Source: JACCXE01 sp963718605 (lineage in GTDB: Bacteria > Actinomycetota > Acidimicrobiia > Acidimicrobiales > JACCXE01). From it: DNA of 64,000 bases. The notes below the pieces were generated by a model. The model had not been told where the DNA came from, ran no database searches, and saw nothing but the letters and a program-made list of their open reading frames with translations. A program made the translations under genes and the position numbers. Positions 58,315 through 64,000 of this stretch are shown here, in pieces. The stretch spans positions 3,100,001 through 3,164,000 of the forward strand of contig OY970363.1 of the NCBI GenBank assembly GCA_963718605.1, given 5' to 3'. Position 1 is the first letter of the stretch, and every line of letters starts with the position of its first letter.

Positions 58315-59277
58315 ATGCGTACTCGCCTGACTGAACTGCTTGACATCGAGCACCCTGTGATGCTCGCCGGAATGGGCGGCGTCTCCTACCACGAACTGGT
58401 CGCCGCGGTTTCGAACGCCGGGGGGTTCGGCTGCCTCGGTGCGTCGGCCATGGGCGACTCGATGGTCGAGGAGATCCGCGCCACCAAAGCGCTCACGGAC
58501 AAGCCGTTCGGCGTCGACCTGCTCACCGCCGCGGGCGACCTCACACCGCAGGTCGAGACCATCATCCGCGAAGGCGGACGCGTCTTTGTCGCCGGCCTCG
58601 GCGTACCGCGCGACGTCGTGGACCTGTGCCACAAGAACGGCGTGCTCGTCGTGAACATGTGCGGCAAAGTCCACCACGCGATCCTCGCCGTGGAAGCGGG
58701 CTGCGACATCGTGGTGGCCCAAGGCACGGAAGCGGGAGGCCACACCGGTCAAGTCGCCACGATGCCGCTGGTACCCCAGATCGTCGACGCGGTCGACGGG
58801 CGCGCCCTCGTCGTGGCCGCCGGCGGCATCTATGACGGCCGCGGCCTCGCCGCCGCGCTCTGCCTCGGCGCCGACGGCGTGTGGGTGGGCACTCGCTTCA
58901 TCGCTACGCCCGAAGCGCAAAGCGTGCAGGGCTACAAGGAGACGCTGATCAAGCTGGGCGAAGACGGCACCACCGTGAGCCGTGCCTACACGGGCAAGAC
59001 CTGTCGCGTTGTGCGCAACTCCTACACCGAGTACTTCGAAGAGCACAAGGACGAACTGCAGGGCTTTCCGAAGCAGATCGGTCGCGCCTTCCGTGACGGC
59101 GTGTTCCACATGGGTGGCAATCTCGAGACCGAGGGCGTCGACCCCGAGCGCGAATTCTTCCCCGCGGGCCAAGGCGCGGGCGGCATCAAGGAATTAATCC
59201 CGGCGGGTGATCTCGTGCGTCAGTTCGTAAGCGACGCCGAGGCAATTCTCGCCAAACCCGGAGCACTCATCGGTTAA
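58315..59277 (+). CDS. Nitronate monooxygenase family protein
   Basis: A 320-residue FMN-binding TIM barrel of the nitronate monooxygenase/2-nitropropane dioxygenase family: HPVMLAGMGGVSYHELVAAV at the start, VVAQGTEAGGHTG in the middle (His of the active site) and ALVVAAGGIYDGRGLAAALC with GADGVWVGTRFIATPEA for FMN phosphate. It oxidises alkyl nitronates; actinobacterial members often sit in catabolic settings. It follows the tRNA by 13 bp with no clear ribosome site. Downstream, the first cyclase gene begins after 22 bp. Confidence 0.9.
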   Translation: MRTRLTELLDIEHPVMLAGMGGVSYHELVAAVSNAGGFGCLGASAMGDSMVEEIRATKALTDKPFGVDLLTAAGDLTPQVETIIREGGRVFVAGLGVPRDVVDLCHKNGVLVVNMCGKVHHAILAVEAGCDIVVAQGTEAGGHTGQVATMPLVPQIVDAVDGRALVVAAGGIYDGRGLAAALCLGADGVWVGTRFIATPEAQSVQGYKETLIKLGEDGTTVSRAYTGKTCRVVRNSYTEYFEEHKDELQGFPKQIGRAFRDGVFHMGGNLETEGVDPEREFFPAGQGAGGIKELIPAGDLVRQFVSDAEAILAKPGALIG

Positions 59278-59299
59278 CGGAATGTCCAAGGGGGCGGAC

Positions 59300-60379
59300 A
59301 TGACTGACGACGAATTAGTAGCGCTAGGACTCTGCGACGCTGACCGGCTCACGACGAGCCGGCCCGCGTTCGTACGGATGTTGCTCGAACGCGGGGCGAG
59401 CGTCGACGATGTCCGGCGGGCGGCGCAGCGGGGGCAGAGCCATCTGTCGGCGTTGTCGGTTGCGCTGGGCATCTACCCGCCCGGCGAGATCGACATCGCG
59501 GAAGCGTCCGAGCGCACCGGCATTCCTGTCGAGGACATTCGGACGTGGTGGCATCACCTCGGATGGCCGGACCCCACCCTTCCCGGCTCGCTCCTAAATC
59601 AGTACGACGTCCGGCTGCTCGCGATTCTGGCCGAGCGCATCCCGCTTGGCATCCTCCCGATCGACGTCATCTCCGACTTCTTGCGCACCACCTCGTCGAG
59701 CGTTGATGCGATCGCCGAGTCCATGTTGAACACGCTTCGGATTGGCCTCGATCAACCCGCGCGCGCCCGCGGCGAGTCGGCGCTCGATGTCGCGCGCACC
59801 CACCGCGAAGTACTCGAACTCCTTTTGCCCGACTTCTTCGAAGCGATGGGCATCATCTTCCGGCACGCGACGGTGGAGGGCGCGCGCGCCGACCTGACGG
59901 TGAACCGCGGCGGCGAAGTGTGGAGCGAACGAACGATGGTCTTCGTCGACCTCGTCGACTACTCGATGATCGCCCAAGGCGCCAGCGCGCAACTGGCCGA
60001 GGTGCTCGATGGATTTGAAATGGCCGTATCGACGTCCGCGACGGATTACGGCGGTCGGCTTGTGAAGCTGCTCGGCGACGGCGCGATGCTCACCTTTGCC
60101 AGCCGCGACGCCGCGATCCAGGCCGCGCGCTCGCTGGTGCAAGACGCTTCGCTACCGGCGAGCCGAGCCGGTGTGGCAACCGGCGCGGTGATGATGCGTC
60201 ACGCCGACTATTTCGGACCCGTCGTCAACCTCGCGTCGCGCCTCGCCGGTGTGGTCGAAGCGGGCGAGATCGCCGTGGACGACTCCGCGCCCGTCGACGA
60301 CGCGGAGCGCATGTACCCCGTACAACTCAAAGGCATCGACGACCCGGTGAAGCCGTATCGGCTCGCGCGCGGTGGCTAA
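59300..60379 (+). CDS. Class III adenylate/guanylate cyclase with Rv1264-like N-terminal domain
   Basis: A 359-residue cyclase. The N-terminal 190 residues (DDELVALGLCDADRL, FVRMLLERGASVDDVRRAAQ, a MerR-like helix at IDIAEASERTGIPVEDIRTW) resemble the regulatory domain of mycobacterial Rv1264. The catalytic domain has metal Asp residues in MVFVDLVDYSMI and LLGDGAML, and the transition-state NxxxR in GPVVNLASRL. It would make cAMP from ATP. The ATG at 59300 has AAGGGGG upstream, better than ATG 59282. A tandem paralogue follows, overlapping by 8 bp. Confidence 0.88.
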   Translation: MTDDELVALGLCDADRLTTSRPAFVRMLLERGASVDDVRRAAQRGQSHLSALSVALGIYPPGEIDIAEASERTGIPVEDIRTWWHHLGWPDPTLPGSLLNQYDVRLLAILAERIPLGILPIDVISDFLRTTSSSVDAIAESMLNTLRIGLDQPARARGESALDVARTHREVLELLLPDFFEAMGIIFRHATVEGARADLTVNRGGEVWSERTMVFVDLVDYSMIAQGASAQLAEVLDGFEMAVSTSATDYGGRLVKLLGDGAMLTFASRDAAIQAARSLVQDASLPASRAGVATGAVMMRHADYFGPVVNLASRLAGVVEAGEIAVDDSAPVDDAERMYPVQLKGIDDPVKPYRLARGG

Positions 60380-61472
60380 ACAACTGAGCGACGACGAGCT
60401 GATCGCTCTCGGTCTCGACGACCCGACCTACACGTACGAAACCGCAGCCGACTTCCACGACTTCATGCGGTGGTTGCTCAACCGCGGCGTGGACGCAGAC
60501 GAGCTTGCACGCGCGGTGACGGCAGGAATCAACCACGTCTACTTCCTGCGCAACGAGCTGTTGTATATGGGCCCGACAGTTTTGGACGCGGAGGAGGTGG
60601 CCGCACGCGCGGGGGTGCCATTGGAGACCCTCAACGAGTGGTGGCGGCTGCTGCGCCTGCCGTCGCTCACGCAAGCGGGCAAAAGGCTCAGCGAAGCGGA
60701 CGTGCCGATCGCTCTCTCAGTACGGGACTTGGTTCGCAGCCTTCCCGAGCCCGACGCGGCTGACGCTCTACGCGTCGTCGGTGCATGCATGCAGCAACTC
60801 GCGGTCGGCCTGCAGGACGTGTGGCGCAGCGGGGTGCAGGTCGCACTCGAGGCGGAGGGCATTACCAACGTCGTCTTTAGCGAGATGACGGTGGCGACCA
60901 CGGACGCGATCCGCGACCGCTGGCCCGCGTTTCTGCTCGGCCTGTTTTCGCGCCTCACGTGTGAAGCCACGCTCGACGATCCCGTCATGATTGGCGACTA
61001 CGCCACCGCCGAGGCAAACGTGTCAATTCTGTTCGTCGACTTGGTCGAATTCACGCAGTTGTCGCAGCGAATTGACGCCGTCGAACTGGCGTCGATCGTT
61101 CGGTCGTTCGAGCGAGTCGCTTCTCAGGCCGCGGACACCTTTGGTGGCCGGCTCGTCAAGTTGTTGGGTGACGGGGCGATGTTTCGTTTCCCGACTCCCG
61201 ACAGTGCGGTCGCAGCGGGACTGGAATTTGTGGGTGAGCATCCCGAGCTACCGCCGCGGAGAGCGGGTCTCGCGACGGGTCGCGCCATGGTCCGCCAGGG
61301 AGATGTTTTCGGTCCAGTCGTCAACCTCGCGGCGCGACTCTCGGGCGTGGCCGCACCCGGCGAGCTTGTCGTCGACGCCCGCGTCGCGGGGCTTGGGACG
61401 GAAGAGCTGCCGCCCGTTGTGCTGAAGGGCTACGACGATCCAGTGACGCCGTACCGCGTGATCGCGAACTAA
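60372..61472 (+). CDS. Class III adenylate/guanylate cyclase, tandem paralogue
   Basis: A 366-residue cyclase with the same plan as its upstream neighbour: N-terminal DDELIALGLDDPTYTYETAA, LLNRGVDADELARAVTAGIN, MerR-like LDAEEVAARAGVPLETLNEW, then catalytic ILFVDLVEFTQL and LLGDGAMFRF (metal Asp), and FGPVVNLAARL (NxxxR). The tandem pair, with overlapping ends (GTG 60372), could form a heterodimer as class III enzymes are dimeric. It converges with the LysR gene, overlapping by 4 bp. Confidence 0.88.
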   Translation: MAKQLSDDELIALGLDDPTYTYETAADFHDFMRWLLNRGVDADELARAVTAGINHVYFLRNELLYMGPTVLDAEEVAARAGVPLETLNEWWRLLRLPSLTQAGKRLSEADVPIALSVRDLVRSLPEPDAADALRVVGACMQQLAVGLQDVWRSGVQVALEAEGITNVVFSEMTVATTDAIRDRWPAFLLGLFSRLTCEATLDDPVMIGDYATAEANVSILFVDLVEFTQLSQRIDAVELASIVRSFERVASQAADTFGGRLVKLLGDGAMFRFPTPDSAVAAGLEFVGEHPELPPRRAGLATGRAMVRQGDVFGPVVNLAARLSGVAAPGELVVDARVAGLGTEELPPVVLKGYDDPVTPYRVIAN

Positions 61473-62383
61473 GTCGCGGGGTGTAGGCCCGGCTGGGTGG
61501 TCGTGCCTTCTCCGACCACGTCGCGCAAGATGTCAATGAGCGCACGGGCCGGTGCGGCGGGAAGACCGCGGCGACGTTGCGCCAGGCCGACCGTGCGGCG
61601 GGGGAGTCCGTCCACCACGATCGGTGTCCAGGCACCCTGCGGCAACCACTGCGGTATCGCGGTGGCGGGCAGGATCGCAGGGCCGAGGCCCTCGAATGCC
61701 AATGACGCCATCAGGCGAAGGCCGTCGAACTGTGCCTTCGGGACGAGCGTGACTCCAGCCGCGGCGCTGGCGGCATCGAGTACTTGTCGGTAGACGGTGT
61801 TGGGCGCGGCCATCAGCAATTCAAGCCCGTCGAGGTCCTTCAGCTTCACCGCCTCCTTCTCCGCTAGGGGGTGGTCGACGGGGACGACCAGCACGAGGTC
61901 TTCCTCGAAGAGTGGCTCGGCCGTGAGGTCGGGCGCGGGAATGGGGAGGTTCACAACCGCAAGATCGATTTGGCCCGACGCCAGCTGTGGCTCGAGGCTC
62001 GTTGAGTCACCTCCCACCACGAACAACTGCACGTGCGGATGCCGCTCGCCCATCTTCTCGAGCAGCCGCGGCACCAACCAGCGCGCGGTCGTGCCGATGA
62101 CGCCGAAGCGCACGGTGCCCGACACCACGTCGTGCAGCGCGGCCACGTCGGCGACGAGCGCGTCGAGTTCGGCTTTGATCCGCCGGGCCCGGTTGGCGAC
62201 GGCTTCACCTTCTTCGGTGAGCCGCCCGGCGGAGCGGTCGACCAGCACTGAGCCCAGCTCGCGTTCGAGCCGCGCGATGTGTGTCGACACGTTGGACTGC
62301 ACGGTGTGCAGCGCCGTGGCCGCGGCGGAGAAACTTCCTTCGTCGGCCACGGCGACGAGTGCGGAGAGCTGCCGGAGATCCAT
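61469..62383 (-). CDS. LysR family transcriptional regulator
   Basis: A 304-residue LTTR. The N-terminal winged helix (MDLRQLSALVAVADEGSFSA, ALHTVQSNVSTHIARLEREL, LTEEGEAVANRARRI) is followed by a periplasmic-binding-protein-like effector domain (VRFGVIGTTARWLVPRLLEK, DLVLVVPVDHPLAEKEAVKL). It probably regulates a divergent gene and itself; the HAD-PlsC gene at 62540 is the divergent neighbour. A GATA-N5-TATC palindrome lies just upstream (62394-62406). Confidence 0.92.
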   Translation of the reverse strand: MDLRQLSALVAVADEGSFSAAATALHTVQSNVSTHIARLERELGSVLVDRSAGRLTEEGEAVANRARRIKAELDALVADVAALHDVVSGTVRFGVIGTTARWLVPRLLEKMGERHPHVQLFVVGGDSTSLEPQLASGQIDLAVVNLPIPAPDLTAEPLFEEDLVLVVPVDHPLAEKEAVKLKDLDGLELLMAAPNTVYRQVLDAASAAAGVTLVPKAQFDGLRLMASLAFEGLGPAILPATAIPQWLPQGAWTPIVVDGLPRRTVGLAQRRRGLPAAPARALIDILRDVVGEGTTTQPGLHPAT

Positions 62384-62393
62384 CGCTCGAAAC

Positions 62394-62406
62394 GATAGTC
62401 AGTATC
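62394..62406. promoter_or_regulatory. Possible LysR-type binding site
   Basis: GATAGTCAGTATC is an inverted repeat GATA-N5-TATC, 10 bp upstream of the LysR start. Its position suits autoregulation; the sequence is only a weak match to the T-N11-A rule. Confidence 0.3.
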
Positions 62407-62416
62407 AACATAAACT

Positions 62417-62501
62417 GCTGGACAGATAGGTCCGGGCCCGCCAGAATGGACCCAGCAAGTCAAGAAAGAAGGGCCGGTACCCCCCCACCGGCCCTTCTTT
62501 C
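62417..62501 (+). ncRNA. Candidate leader or small RNA ending in a terminator, upstream of the HAD-PlsC gene
   Basis: A first stem (GCTG/CAGC and GGTCC/GGACC at 62417-62456) is followed by the terminator hairpin. TAAACT (62411-62416) is a possible -10 box. Attenuator for the gene at 62540 or independent sRNA are both possible; no known RNA family was recognised. Confidence 0.35.
62466..62501. terminator. Intrinsic-terminator-like hairpin
   Basis: Perfect 14-bp stem AAAGAAGGGCCGGT / ACCGGCCCTTCTTT with an 8-nt loop rich in C. The right arm ends TTCTTT. It lies in the LysR/HAD-PlsC divergent region, 38 bp before the ATG at 62540, so it can stop only a transcript that starts inside that region. 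Confidence 0.7.
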
Positions 62502-62539
62502 GCGTCTGGGGACGGGTCGGCTGCCGTTAACTTGCTTGC

Positions 62540-63910
62540 ATGCCTGGTGCTGCGTTTTTCGACCTTGACCGCACGCTTTTGCGCGGTGCCTCGGGTCCGT
62601 TGATTACCGAAGCGCTGCAAGCAGTGGGCCTCGTGAGCGAGCGAACGCTGCCGGCACAGCAGGCGATCTACCGGGTCTTCGACGTTGTTGGCGAAAGCCT
62701 GCCGTCCATCGGCCTCGCGCGCGCGGCGGCGATCGCGGCCAAGGGTTGGTCCTTCGACACGATGCGCGAGGCGGGCAAGGCGGCCGCCGAAAGCCTGGAG
62801 GGTCTGGTCGCGCCCTATGCCCGGCCGATCATCGCCGAGCACAAGGCCGCGGGCCGTCCGATCGTGCTCGCCACGACCACGCCCGAGGCGCTCGTGCGTC
62901 CGCTCGCCGACCTGCTGGGTTTCGACGACGTCGTCGCCACGATGTATGAGCATGCCGACGGTGTGCTCACGGGCGCGCTCGCCGGTGGTTTCGTGTGGTC
63001 ACGGGGCAAGCTCGACGCCGTGCGCGCGTGGGCGAGTGAGCGCGGGGTCGATCTCGACGAGAGCTACGCATACTCCGACTCGATTTATGACGCGCCGCTG
63101 CTCAACGCGGTCGGTCATCCGTTTGCTGTAAACCCCGACCCGCGGCTCCAGCTGTTCGCATCGGTGCGGCGGTGGCCCGTGCTGCACTTCGACGTTCCCG
63201 CGGGCATCCCGAAAGTGATGCGCGTCGAACCGGCCGACATTCTGAAGCTCACGGCGAGCCCCGCCTTCTATCCGTACGCACGGTTCGACTTCGCCGGCAT
63301 CGAGCGCATCCCGAAGGACGGGCCCGCGATCATCGTGGCGAACCACCGGTCCTACTTCGACACCGTCGCGCTCGGTCTCACGATCTTGAAGGCCGGTCGG
63401 TCGCCGCGTTTTCTCGGCAAAAAGGAAGTGTTCGACGCGCCGGTTGTCGGCCAACTCGCAACTGCGCTTGGCGGCATTCGCGTCGACCGGGGGACCGGTT
63501 CCGCCGAACCACTGAAGAAGGCGGCTGAGGCGATCGAAGCGGGCGAAGTTGTTGCGCTCATGCCGCAGGGCACGATCCCGCGTGGCAAGGCGTTCTTCGA
63601 CCCGGTGCTGAAGGGCCGTTACGGCGCCGCCCGCCTCGCGGCGATGACCGGGGCGCCGGTCATCCCGGTCGGGTTATGGGGGACTGAGAAGGTGTGGCCG
63701 CGCTCCGAGCGGGTGCCCCGCGTCTGGAACCTCCTGCGCCCGCCCCACATCACCGTGCGCGTCGGGGCGCCCGTCGAGCTCACCTACGACGACGAAGACG
63801 CCGACACGCAGCGCATCATGGCGACTCTCGTCGGCCTCCTCCCGCCCGAAGCTCGCAAGAAGCGGAAACCCACCGAAGAAGAAATCCGCTTGGCGACGCC
63901 GTCGGGTTAG
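62540..63910 (+). CDS. HAD-IB hydrolase fused to 1-acyl-glycerol-3-phosphate acyltransferase (PlsC)
   Basis: A 456-residue bifunctional protein. N-terminal HAD domain (about 1-215): FFDLDRTLLRGASG (motif I, nucleophile Asp), VLATTTPEALVRPLA (motif II) and YSDSIYDAPLLNAVGHPFAV (motif IV). C-terminal acyltransferase (about 240-430): NHRSYFDTVALG (HX4D), IRVDRGTGSAEPL, and PQGTIPRGKAFFDPVLKGRY (motif III). Such fusions make phosphatidic acid and may dephosphorylate it or its precursors. No signal or membrane helix is obvious. A terminator-like hairpin lies 38 bp before the start. Confidence 0.93.
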   Translation: MPGAAFFDLDRTLLRGASGPLITEALQAVGLVSERTLPAQQAIYRVFDVVGESLPSIGLARAAAIAAKGWSFDTMREAGKAAAESLEGLVAPYARPIIAEHKAAGRPIVLATTTPEALVRPLADLLGFDDVVATMYEHADGVLTGALAGGFVWSRGKLDAVRAWASERGVDLDESYAYSDSIYDAPLLNAVGHPFAVNPDPRLQLFASVRRWPVLHFDVPAGIPKVMRVEPADILKLTASPAFYPYARFDFAGIERIPKDGPAIIVANHRSYFDTVALGLTILKAGRSPRFLGKKEVFDAPVVGQLATALGGIRVDRGTGSAEPLKKAAEAIEAGEVVALMPQGTIPRGKAFFDPVLKGRYGAARLAAMTGAPVIPVGLWGTEKVWPRSERVPRVWNLLRPPHITVRVGAPVELTYDDEDADTQRIMATLVGLLPPEARKKRKPTEEEIRLATPSG

Positions 63911-64000
63911 TCGTGTAGGTACTTCTGGCGGATGACGTTCAACGCGCCACCAGCCCGGAACCACTGAATGTGCTCTTCGCTCATCGTGTGGTTGGCCTGG
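63907..64000 (-). CDS. Aconitate hydratase, C-terminal end (rest beyond window)
   Basis: Only the last 30 residues are visible (ANHTMSEEHIQWFRAGGALN, then VIRQKYLHD and a TAA stop). This matches the C-terminus of mitochondrial-type aconitases, which end in NHSFNETQIEWFQAGSALN-like sequence. The enzyme interconverts citrate and isocitrate with a 4Fe-4S cluster in the TCA cycle. The gene converges with HAD-PlsC, overlapping its stop codon. Confidence 0.8.
   Translation of the reverse strand, partial: QANHTMSEEHIQWFRAGGALNVIRQKYLHD

Overview
The window is 64 kb of GC-rich, densely packed bacterial DNA. It has many GTG and a few TTG starts, long runs of genes that overlap by 4 bp (ATGA, GTGA, TTGA), few strong Shine-Dalgarno sites and several promoters that place a start codon at the transcription start. 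The gene families are actinobacterial: several LLM-type (F420/flavin) oxidoreductases, FadE-type acyl-CoA dehydrogenase pairs, a KstD-like flavoprotein, CYP monooxygenases, a DUF35-thiolase, an ECF42-type sigma factor with its DGPF partner, Rv1264-like cyclases, and lon with a possible HspR site. I infer an Actinomycetota genome, plausibly an Acidimicrobiia-like environmental lineage. The lineage is an inference from style and gene content only.

Layout. (1) 1-12.1 kb, leftward: acyl-CoA ligase, TauD-type dioxygenase, SDR, carboxymuconolactone-decarboxylase-like protein, Rieske oxygenase with a small partner, TetR regulator, then amidohydrolase, DapB-like reductase, SnoaL-like protein, LLM oxidoreductase and a partial SDR. 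A secreted LVIVD-type protein lies upstream. (2) 12.1-17.6 kb, rightward: ferredoxin, SnoaL-like protein, FadE alpha and beta subunits, P450, KstD-like dehydrogenase. (3) 17.7-24.6 kb: SDR divergent from amidohydrolase, enoyl-CoA hydratase, fused CoA-transferase, MarR and a second P450. (4) 24.6-34.5 kb, leftward: fused FadE, enoyl-CoA hydratase, a broken FadE pair, two acyl-CoA ligases, amidohydrolase, LLM oxidoreductase; a third P450 diverges. (5) 35.9-38.2 kb: DGPF protein, ECF sigma factor, phosphotransferase. (6) 38.2-49.3 kb: DUF35-thiolase and SDR divergent from a branched-chain-type ABC transporter operon with two unknown envelope proteins and a metal-dependent hydrolase, then an SDR. 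(7) 49.4-55.3 kb: LLM enzymes, ACAD, membrane-anchored metallopeptidase, esterase, VOC protein. (8) 55.4-64 kb, housekeeping: lon, tRNA-Val, nitronate monooxygenase, two cyclases, LysR, HAD-PlsC fusion and the end of aconitase.

Function. Regions 1-4 and 6 look like one large catabolic province: uptake (ABC system), activation to CoA thioesters (three ligases, CoA-transferase), ring or side-chain oxidation (Rieske, TauD, three P450s with a ferredoxin, KstD-like enzyme) and beta-oxidation or retro-aldol cleavage (FadE pairs, hydratases, SDRs, DUF35-thiolase). The substrate cannot be read from sequence; a steroid- or terpenoid-like polycyclic or alicyclic acid is one possibility. A 15-bp palindrome, GAGAACGNCGTTCTC, recurs in degenerate form upstream of many of these units and flanks the TetR gene on both sides, suggesting one regulon.

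Oddities. Four single-base +1 frameshifts fall within 1.5 kb (47.2-48.7 kb), with a possible fifth at 46.5 kb; another is at 27.9 kb. Two 51-bp palindromes share their ends, one between convergent genes and one inside a broken FadE gene. A 48-bp hairpin forms the linker of a fused CoA-transferase. tRNA-Val(GAC) appears to carry C instead of U at position 33.
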